From Granulosicoccus sp045110475 (GTDB lineage Bacteria; Pseudomonadota; Gammaproteobacteria; Granulosicoccales; Granulosicoccaceae): a DNA stretch of 64,000 nucleotides. Made by a program: the position numbers and the translations under genes. The notes under the pieces were generated by a model, which was given only the letters and a program-made list of their open reading frames with translations, was not told where the DNA came from and made no database searches. Positions 8,944 to 15,294 of the stretch are shown piece after piece; the first letter of the stretch is position 1, and each line of letters starts with the position of its first letter. The stretch spans positions 1-64,000 of the forward strand of contig JBGCGC010000022.1 of the NCBI GenBank assembly GCA_045110475.1, in the 5' to 3' direction.

Positions 8944-9777
8944 TTGGGGCATCCTGTGAAAGTGGCGCTGCCGGATGGTGGATATCTGTGTGCGCAATTC
9001 AACGCTGGTCCAAAAAACGCTTCAGTTATCGTGCTGTCGAATTCTGTTTTAACCAATATGAGCATTTGGGAGCAGCAAGTTAGCGTGTTAACTCAGGCTT
9101 ATTCTGTGCTGCGGTACGACCAACGTGGACACGGACAATCAAGCATTCCTTTAGTGCCGATGACGTTCGATGATTTTGGGTCAGATGTTTTGGCGCTGTT
9201 GGATGCGTTCGACGTGCAAAGCTGCATTTTTGTCGGATTGTCGATGGGAGTGCCAACAGGGCTTGCCGCCTTGGCACGAGTCCCGGAACGGTTTGTGGCA
9301 TTCATTGCAGTCGACGGCGTTGCTAGGAGCGCCGCAGGTCGTGAAGCCTTCTGGAGTGAGCGACGCGATACTGCACGCAAACATGGTGTGGCGCAGCTTG
9401 CCGATGACACTGCAAAGCGCTGGCTACCGGGCGAAAGTGATACCGCTGAGGTGGTTTTAGCGTTAACTCAAATAATTTCAGCAACGCCTGTGGAAGGCTT
9501 TGCTATCGCAACCCATGCATTGCAGCGTTATGACTATTCATCAGTATTAGTAAAGCTTGCTGTGCCGTTTCTTGCCATAGCAGGTAAAGAAGATGGTGCG
9601 ATGCCTGATGCAATGCGACAACAATTCAGTGATGTCAAAGGCGCGCAGTTCGGCACAATCGAGCAGGCTGGGCATGTTCCCAACTTCCAAAATGCGGATG
9701 CATTCAATAAGGCTGTTTTGAATTTTCTAACATCGATAGATAAATTGAATTCTGTTAATAAGGTTGAACAACTATGA
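8944..9777 (+). CDS. Alpha/beta hydrolase resembling 3-oxoadipate enol-lactonase (PcaD)
   Basis: A 277-residue alpha/beta hydrolase. LSNSVLTNMSIWEQQ and VLRYDQRGHGQS match the PcaD pattern. The nucleophile elbow is GLSMG, the acid is probably in GKEDG and the His is in EQAGHVPN. PcaD opens an enol-lactone to 3-oxoadipate; this protein could cut a related lactone or ester. The start is TTG 8944, seven bases behind GGAGG; no ATG is available before the conserved core. It overlaps the next gene by four bases (ATGA), so it is translationally coupled to the CoA-transferase. Function is inferred from family and context. Confidence 0.8.
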   Translation: MGHPVKVALPDGGYLCAQFNAGPKNASVIVLSNSVLTNMSIWEQQVSVLTQAYSVLRYDQRGHGQSSIPLVPMTFDDFGSDVLALLDAFDVQSCIFVGLSMGVPTGLAALARVPERFVAFIAVDGVARSAAGREAFWSERRDTARKHGVAQLADDTAKRWLPGESDTAEVVLALTQIISATPVEGFAIATHALQRYDYSSVLVKLAVPFLAIAGKEDGAMPDAMRQQFSDVKGAQFGTIEQAGHVPNFQNADAFNKAVLNFLTSIDKLNSVNKVEQL

Positions 9778-10958
9778 GTGGCCCGCTTTCCCATATCCGA
9801 GTTCTTGATCTTAGCCGCATTATGGCCGGACCGTGGTGCGGTCAAGTCTTGGCAGACCTTGGTGCAGAGGTAATAAAAGTGGAACGTGCTGGAGCAGGCG
9901 ACGATACACGTCGCTGGGGGCCTCCGTTCCTTAAAGACAAAGATGGTAAGCCGACGCAACAGTCTGGCTACTATTTATCGGTGAATCGAGGAAAAAAGTC
10001 AGTAGAGCTCGACCTTAAAAGCGCTGAAGGTCAGGCGGCTGTGCGCGCGATAGCTGCTGAGTCAGACATTTTGTTGGAAAATTTTAAAACCGGTACGCTG
10101 GATCGGATGGGACTGGGGTATGACGATATTGCCAAGGTAAACCCACAGCTTATTTACTGTTCGATTACAGGATTTGGTTTAACGGGTCCCAAAGCCAACG
10201 ATGCGGCCTACGATTTCATGATTCAAGGAATGGGCGGTCTAATGAGCGTTACCGGTGCGGCAGATGATTCACCAGGAGGCGGACCACAAAAAGTGGGTGT
10301 ACCAATCGTCGATATCATGACCGGCATGTATGCGGGTATTGGCGTACTTGCGGCACTTGCAAACAGAGATAAAACTGGAAAAGGCGAACATATCGATTTG
10401 GCTATGCTCGATGTATCGGTCGCGATGCTAGCCAATCAGGCCATGAACCATTTGGTGTCAGGCAATACCCCCAGGCGTCTTGGAAATCGTCACCCGAACA
10501 TTCAACCGCAGAATGTCTACCCTGTTTCTGATGGATTTATTGTTCTTGCAGTTGGCAATGACGAGCAATTCCGTCGCTTTGCCGCTGTAATTGAACGAGG
10601 CGACATTGCGGATGATGTGAGGTTTGTCAGCAATGCAGGTCGAGTTGAAAACCTTGATGAGTTGGAGGCTATTTTAATAAACGCGCTAGCCAACCGCACG
10701 ATTACTGAATGGGTTGAGCTGTTTTCGGCAGCAGGAGTGCCCTCAGGGCCTATCAATACTGTAGATCGGGTTTTTGAAGAGCCACAAGTCAAGCATCGCG
10801 AAATGATGCGCAAAGTGCCGCACCCTCTCAGTGGCACTGTCTCCCAAGTCGTGTCTCCATTGAACTTTAAGAACTCACCGCTGAGTTTCGATCACTCAGC
10901 TCCGCTTTTAGGCGAGCACACACAAGACATTCTTGCAGCACTTGGTCTTGGAGACTAA
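9774..10958 (+). CDS. CaiB/BaiF-type (class III) CoA-transferase
   Basis: A 394-residue protein that fits family III CoA-transferases throughout: LSHIRVLDLSRIMAGPW, LGAEVIKVER, the catalytic Asp in VPIVDIMTGMYAG (the residue forming the acyl-CoA intermediate in formyl-CoA transferase), and GNRHPNIQPQNVYPV. It moves CoA from a donor thioester to a free carboxylic acid. In this cluster it is the only visible activating enzyme and would prepare the imported acid or its lactone-derived product for beta-oxidation. It overlaps the hydrolase by four bases and ends five bases before the next start. Confidence 0.92.
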   Translation: MSGPLSHIRVLDLSRIMAGPWCGQVLADLGAEVIKVERAGAGDDTRRWGPPFLKDKDGKPTQQSGYYLSVNRGKKSVELDLKSAEGQAAVRAIAAESDILLENFKTGTLDRMGLGYDDIAKVNPQLIYCSITGFGLTGPKANDAAYDFMIQGMGGLMSVTGAADDSPGGGPQKVGVPIVDIMTGMYAGIGVLAALANRDKTGKGEHIDLAMLDVSVAMLANQAMNHLVSGNTPRRLGNRHPNIQPQNVYPVSDGFIVLAVGNDEQFRRFAAVIERGDIADDVRFVSNAGRVENLDELEAILINALANRTITEWVELFSAAGVPSGPINTVDRVFEEPQVKHREMMRKVPHPLSGTVSQVVSPLNFKNSPLSFDHSAPLLGEHTQDILAALGLGD

Positions 10959-10962
10959 GGCT

Positions 10963-11601
10963 ATGAAAGATCAAGACGCAGGTTCACGAAAAGTTACATC
11001 GGTGAGCACCGGTAGAATCAGTTTTCCTGACCCGAAAACGATGAACGTGGCTCAGAAGCAAGTGTACGAACAGATTGTTTCAGGACCACGCAAGACCTTA
11101 GTCGGTCCTCTCCGGGCGGCACTACACAATCCAACGTTGGCAGATCGATGGCAACGCCTGGGGCAAGTTTTGCGATTCGAGACGTCGATTCCCACGTATT
11201 TAAGTGAATTAGCAATTCTGGTAACCGCCAGGCGCTGGAATAGTGACCTGGAATGGGCAATACATTATAGAGATGCTGAGCGAGCTGGGTTGACGATGAG
11301 TATCGCTGATGCAGTTCAGGATTGTGCCATCCCTGATTTTGGGGTAGATGATGATGCGCGTTTTGTTTATGAGTTTGCCAGGCAGCTAGTACAAAATGGT
11401 GACGTCAGCGATGAAGTGTATAGCGCCATACTTTCGCGTTGGAATGAGGTTGGGGTTGTTGAGTTGACCGCTATCATTGGTTATTACTCAATGGTTGCAA
11501 TGACGTTGAATGTACACCGAGTACCATTGCCGGAAGGTATCACTGATACGTTGCAAGCAACACAAGCTGGATTAGCCGAAATGCCCGCATCTACCAATTA
11601 G
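10963..11601 (+). CDS. Carboxymuconolactone decarboxylase (CMD) family protein
   Basis: A 212-residue protein. LAILVTARRWNSDLEWAIHYRDAERAGL carries the CMD-domain signature (a Glu followed four residues later by His). A second, weaker CMD-like half follows (VELTAIIGYYSMVAMTLNVHRV). True PcaC decarboxylates 4-carboxymuconolactone and is about 130 residues; this longer form belongs to the broad family that also includes AhpD-like proteins, without a CxxC pair here. ATG 10963 was chosen because it follows the CoA-transferase stop by four bases. A decarboxylase or isomerase step beside the PcaD-like hydrolase is an inference. Confidence 0.75.
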   Translation: MKDQDAGSRKVTSVSTGRISFPDPKTMNVAQKQVYEQIVSGPRKTLVGPLRAALHNPTLADRWQRLGQVLRFETSIPTYLSELAILVTARRWNSDLEWAIHYRDAERAGLTMSIADAVQDCAIPDFGVDDDARFVYEFARQLVQNGDVSDEVYSAILSRWNEVGVVELTAIIGYYSMVAMTLNVHRVPLPEGITDTLQATQAGLAEMPASTN

Positions 11602-11606
11602 TAAAA

Positions 11607-11648
11607 CTAGGAGCCTGCGCGGCCGCCTCCGGCCGCGCAGGCTCCTAG
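11607..11648. terminator. Perfect 19-bp inverted repeat with CTAG ends inside the operon
   Basis: CTAGGAGCCTGCGCGGCCG, a CCTC loop, then the exact complement. The stem is extremely GC-rich. No T-tract follows on either strand, so it would be an unusual terminator; it could pause transcription or protect the upstream mRNA. CTAG at both outer edges recalls the target sequence of the local MITE family, and GAGCCTG also occurs beside MITE copy 1. It sits between the CMD gene (stop 11601) and the hydratase gene (start 11682). Confidence 0.7.
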
Positions 11649-11681
11649 GGTAAATAACCCTTTAACGAAGAGTGATGATAC

Positions 11682-12452
11682 GTGAGTAGTTACGAAACAC
11701 TTAATCTGAATGTGAGCGATTTCATCGCTACGATCACGATGGCAAGAGCGCCCGTTAATGCACAAAACAACGCCTTCCGTGAAGAGCTTGTTGGCGTTGT
11801 AGATCAGCTGGGCGATCGAACTGACGTTCGCGCCATTATCATTACCGGCGAAGGGAAAGCCTTTTCAGCGGGTGCTGATTTATCCGAACGCCCGACGGAT
11901 GATGCTGGTCATTACACAGCGCACAATCGCCGCGTCAGGGCCAGTTTCGATTGTTTGCTAGAATGCCCTAAACCTATCATAGCCGCTGTGAATGGCGCGG
12001 CTGTAGGAGCCGGTTGTGTGACAGCGCTGTGTTGTGACATTTTACTGGTGTCAGAAAAGGGCTTTCTTCAAATGACAGAAGTTAATGTTGGACTGGCAGG
12101 AGGTGTGGCCCATGTTCGCAGGCACTTTAGCGAATCTGACGCAAGGCTGTTAATTTACACCGCACGTCGTTTCTATGGAGTTGATCTGTATCGCATGAAC
12201 GTTGCATCGGCGTGTACTAAACCCGATGAACTATTGGCAACTGCACAGTCCATCGCCGCAGACATTGCCAAAGCCAGTCCATCCGCTGTAGTCGCTGCAA
12301 AGAAATCGTTTCAATTGACAGAAAATATGTCGATTTATGAGGGCTATCGCTTCGAGCAAACCCAAACCAAACATCTATCCACATCGAGTGATACAGCTGA
12401 GGCAATGGCTGCATTTAATGAAAAACGTGCACCTGTTTTCAAGAGCGAATAG
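11682..12452 (+). CDS. Enoyl-CoA hydratase/isomerase family protein
   Basis: A 256-residue crotonase-fold protein. Oxyanion-hole segments AFSAGADLS and NGAAVGAGC are present, and a Glu lies in the position of the catalytic acid in QMTEVNVGLAGG. The second catalytic Glu of classical hydratases (usually before ALGGG) is not obvious, so the reaction may be hydration, isomerisation or another crotonase chemistry. The start is GTG 11682; an ATG at 11675 is out of frame. The gene lies 80 bases after the CMD gene, behind the large hairpin. It is the last gene of the plus-strand operon; MITE remnant copy 2 follows. Confidence 0.88.
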   Translation: MSSYETLNLNVSDFIATITMARAPVNAQNNAFREELVGVVDQLGDRTDVRAIIITGEGKAFSAGADLSERPTDDAGHYTAHNRRVRASFDCLLECPKPIIAAVNGAAVGAGCVTALCCDILLVSEKGFLQMTEVNVGLAGGVAHVRRHFSESDARLLIYTARRFYGVDLYRMNVASACTKPDELLATAQSIAADIAKASPSAVVAAKKSFQLTENMSIYEGYRFEQTQTKHLSTSSDTAEAMAAFNEKRAPVFKSE

Positions 12453-12491
12453 CGCAGGGTATTGAGAGTTGTTATTAGCGACGGGTTCTAG

Positions 12492-12527
12492 CCTGGACTG
12501 AGCGTCCCCGTGATTTCATGAATAATA
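12492..12527. mobile_element. MITE-like element, copy 2 (internally deleted remnant)
   Basis: Only 36 bases remain: the left tip CCTGGACTG, then GCGTCCCCGTG and TTTCATGAATAAT, matching the right end of the copy at 51303-51505 (about 51471-51499). It is flanked by CTAG at 12488-12491 and 12528-12531. The right-hand CTAG contains the TAG stop codon of the GntR gene (read on the minus strand). Confidence 0.75.
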
Positions 12528-13274
12528 CTAGCGCAGTTTTACTGATATCTTCATCATATCGCCGCGATAGACCCCGTTCGCAAGAAGAACGAGATCGCCA
12601 ACTTGATTAATAGCCACTCGTTGAACTTTTGCTACCGGATCGCCTATAGAAATGTTGAGTGCCTCTGACGTCTCCAGATCGGCAGCACCAATAGTCACTG
12701 TTTGATGTGCATCAACAATTTTTTGGCCAGGAATGTCTGCAATTAAACGCATGGCAGTCATCTTTGTGTAAGCATTTTCCGGAATATCCGGGCAGACTCG
12801 TTCATCAATAAAAACATTGGCCAGTAGAAACGCAATACCATCACGTAAATGACGACGTTTTAAGTGTCTATAAGAGGGAGCTACATTTCCATCATAGCCG
12901 CTACGTTTTGGTAGTTGAACGTCTCGTACATCATCCAGAATTTCAATCGTTGCATTGTCGCGGGCAATCAGCAAGCCTGTCCAATCAGTTTCTACTTCGC
13001 ACCAGAGATCATTGTTTGGTCGTTCTGTGACAAACGTGCCTTTGGCTCGAAATCGTTCGATCAACCCTTCTGCTTGCAAGATGTCCAACGACTGTCTAAT
13101 GGTCATAGTAGCAACGCCGCATTCTTTCGCAAGAAATTCAACGTTGGGAATTTTGTCGCCAACATCCCATTCGCCGGATTCGATTCGGTTACGGAACAGG
13201 CTGGCAAGCTGAATATAGCGAGATACGTTACTTTTTTTAAGCGCGGTAATCGTCGAGTTTTCAGTTTTGGCCAT
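12528..13274 (-). CDS. GntR-family transcriptional regulator with UTRA ligand domain
   Basis: A 248-residue HutC-subfamily repressor type. The winged helix spans about residues 18-85 (LASLFRNRIESGEWDVGDK, then FLAKECGVATMTIRQSLDIL and LIERFRAKGTFV). The UTRA domain spans about 105-245 (LRDGIAFLLANVFID, DAHQTVTIGAADLETSEALN). Such proteins release DNA on binding a small pathway metabolite. It lies in the middle of the catabolic cluster between divergent blocks, so control of the cluster is the natural inference. A perfect 18-bp palindrome 66 bases upstream of its start is a candidate autoregulatory operator. Confidence 0.9.
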   Translation of the reverse strand: MAKTENSTITALKKSNVSRYIQLASLFRNRIESGEWDVGDKIPNVEFLAKECGVATMTIRQSLDILQAEGLIERFRAKGTFVTERPNNDLWCEVETDWTGLLIARDNATIEILDDVRDVQLPKRSGYDGNVAPSYRHLKRRHLRDGIAFLLANVFIDERVCPDIPENAYTKMTAMRLIADIPGQKIVDAHQTVTIGAADLETSEALNISIGDPVAKVQRVAINQVGDLVLLANGVYRGDMMKISVKLR

Positions 13275-13339
13275 GTTGTATCGCGACTGGTTATGGTTTA
13301 CGTGGCCAACGTTATCTTAAAATCAATTTTCTATCAATC

Positions 13340-13357
13340 ATAAAAACTAGTTTTTAT
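13340..13357. promoter_or_regulatory. Perfect 18-bp palindrome, candidate GntR operator
   Basis: ATAAAAACTAGTTTTTAT lies between the GntR gene (start 13274, minus strand) and the end of the glutathione transferase gene. A perfectly symmetric AT-rich site just upstream of a dimeric regulator gene is typical of autoregulation. A looser relative with TTAAAA/TTTTAA arms lies at 17580-17605, upstream of the hydratase/dehydrogenase fusion gene. Confidence 0.5.
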
Positions 13358-13387
13358 AATTTAAGTAGTTATAGTCGTCATTTTTCA

Positions 13388-14047
13388 CTAAGTAAACGTC
13401 AGTCGAGTCTCTGTTATTCGTGCACTGGTGGGATCATCGTCTACGGGTTTCGGGGCGGCGACAACTGACGGCCTTTGAGACAGGTCACGTTCCAACGAGG
13501 CGAGTGATGGAAAGTGCTTGCGCCAGATACAGTCGGGCCACCGAAAATCCAGTTGACCTAACGTGCAGGTTAATGCTATCTGTCCAATGCCGAAACACGC
13601 TTTTTCAATCTCTGTGGCTTCTTGTTCCAGCAGCAACATTGATGCGCGTGTCTTTGCTAACCAGCCGCTAGTGATTGCTTCCCACGGACCCGTTTCACGC
13701 GTCAACTCTGTACGCCACAGTAACAAATTCTCGGTTATTCCATCGGCAAGCGATTGCCAACGTAGCTGTTGAAATCGGGCAGTGAATTCTGATGGGAACA
13801 ACCCTGATTCTGCTTTCGCATCAAGATATTCACAAATAACGCGACTGTCGTAAAGTGCAACCCCATCATCGATTATCAAGGTTGGGATTTTGTTTAACGG
13901 GTTGTCTTTTATCAGCGCCGAATTGGGTGGTTGGCTCATGGCAACAACCGTTCGAACGCAGTCAACATTGGCTGCTTGTCCGGTTTCATGCAGGACAATC
14001 ATGACCTTACGTACAAACGGTGAACGTGGTGACCAATGTAGTTTCAT
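13388..14047 (-). CDS. Glutathione S-transferase family protein
   Basis: A 219-residue two-domain GST. The thioredoxin-like N-terminal domain (about 1-78) holds SPRSPFVRKVMIVLHE and the glutathione-binding NPLNKIPTLI...LYDSRVICEYLD (cis-Pro and the DS motif). The all-helical C-terminal domain follows. The residue activating glutathione is likely a Ser or Arg in SPRSPF. In aromatic or lactone degradation clusters such proteins can isomerise or detoxify intermediates; a specific role cannot be assigned. It lies 41 bases after the thiolase gene on the same strand and is probably cotranscribed. Confidence 0.85.
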   Translation of the reverse strand: MKLHWSPRSPFVRKVMIVLHETGQAANVDCVRTVVAMSQPPNSALIKDNPLNKIPTLIIDDGVALYDSRVICEYLDAKAESGLFPSEFTARFQQLRWQSLADGITENLLLWRTELTRETGPWEAITSGWLAKTRASMLLLEQEATEIEKACFGIGQIALTCTLGQLDFRWPDCIWRKHFPSLASLERDLSQRPSVVAAPKPVDDDPTSARITETRLTFT

Positions 14048-14088
14048 ATTGACTTTCTTTTGGAAATTGTAGTGATAGTCATGAGGCG

Positions 14089-15291
14089 TTATGTGGACTC
14101 AAGTGATATGGCAATACCTTGACCGACGCCAATACACATGGTGGCAAGCGCTCGAGTGCCTTCTCCCATTGATAACATTCGTGCTGCCGTTCCGGTAATG
14201 CGAGCACCAGTCATTCCAAGCGGGTGTCCCAGTGCGATAGCGCCACCATTTGGGTTCACATGCTCGGCATTGTCGGGCAAGCCGAGTCTGCGTAACACAG
14301 CCAACGCCTGACTTGCAAAAGCTTCATTTAATTCAATATAGTCGAAGTCAGATGGAGCAATACCAAGTGAGGCGCACAGTTTTTCGGTTGCAGGGGCGGG
14401 GCCCATGCCCATGATTCGTGGAGCGACACCGGCCGTAGCACCGCCTGTTACTCGAGCAAGAGGTTCCAGTTTATGGCGCTGCATGCCGTCAGTAGTGGCA
14501 AGGATTAAAGCCGCAGCGCCATCGTTTACACCGGATGCATTGCCGGCTGTCACTGAGCCGCCTTGCCTGAACGGGGTTTTGAGTGCGGCGAGCTGATCGA
14601 GCGTCGTCGCTCGAAGGTGTTCATCCTGCGCAAAGATAATGGGGTCACCACGTTTCTGAGGAACTGATACGGGTACGATTTCGTCGCCAAGTACGCCCTG
14701 CGCTATTGCGCGAGCAGCGCGTTCCTGTGAACGAAAAGCGAATGCATCCTGATCTTCACGTGAAATGCCAAAGTCTGATGCGACATTTTCAGCAGTTTCT
14801 GGCATTGAGTCTGTGCCGTACAAGCGCTGCATTTCCGAGTTAATGAAACGCCAACCTATTGTTGTATCTTCAATAGCAGCTTGTCGAGAAAAAGCGCTTT
14901 GTGCCTTGGGCATAACGAAGGGTGCTCGACTCATGCTTTCTACACCACCTGCGATAGCTAAATCGCCTTCGCCTAGCGCCAGACGACGAAAAGCTGCCAG
15001 CACAGCATCCATGCCTGAGCCACAAAGTCGGTTGATGGTTGTGCCAGAAACAGTCTCTGGCAGTCCTGCAAGTAGCAATGACATTCGCGCAACTGATCGG
15101 TTGTCTTCGCCGGCTTGATTCGCACAACCATAGATCACATCGACAACGGCTTCCCAGTCAAGATGGGAGTGGCGCTGTTGCAGAGCGCGCAAGGGTAGAG
15201 CGCCTAAATCGTCGGTTCGAATTCCCGACAAGCTTCCGCTGTAGCGCCCAATCGGGGTGCGAACATAATCGCAGATAAAAACGTCTTTCAT
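14089..15291 (-). CDS. Thiolase, 3-oxoadipyl-CoA thiolase-like
   Basis: A 400-residue thiolase. The acyl-accepting Cys is residue 90 in TTINRLCGSGMDAV. The C-terminal catalytic His and Cys are in GGAIALGHPLGMTGAR and TMCIGVGQG. The N-terminal part VIYGCANQAGEDNRSVARM is the pattern I associate with PcaF/PaaJ, which cleave 3-oxoadipyl-CoA to succinyl-CoA and acetyl-CoA. The general acetyl-CoA acetyltransferase class is certain, the dicarboxylyl preference is likely. It follows the multifunctional dehydrogenase by 3 bases, so the two are an operon performing the last steps of a beta-oxidation-like route. Confidence 0.9.
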   Translation of the reverse strand: MKDVFICDYVRTPIGRYSGSLSGIRTDDLGALPLRALQQRHSHLDWEAVVDVIYGCANQAGEDNRSVARMSLLLAGLPETVSGTTINRLCGSGMDAVLAAFRRLALGEGDLAIAGGVESMSRAPFVMPKAQSAFSRQAAIEDTTIGWRFINSEMQRLYGTDSMPETAENVASDFGISREDQDAFAFRSQERAARAIAQGVLGDEIVPVSVPQKRGDPIIFAQDEHLRATTLDQLAALKTPFRQGGSVTAGNASGVNDGAAALILATTDGMQRHKLEPLARVTGGATAGVAPRIMGMGPAPATEKLCASLGIAPSDFDYIELNEAFASQALAVLRRLGLPDNAEHVNPNGGAIALGHPLGMTGARITGTAARMLSMGEGTRALATMCIGVGQGIAISLEST

Positions 15292-15294
15292 GAT

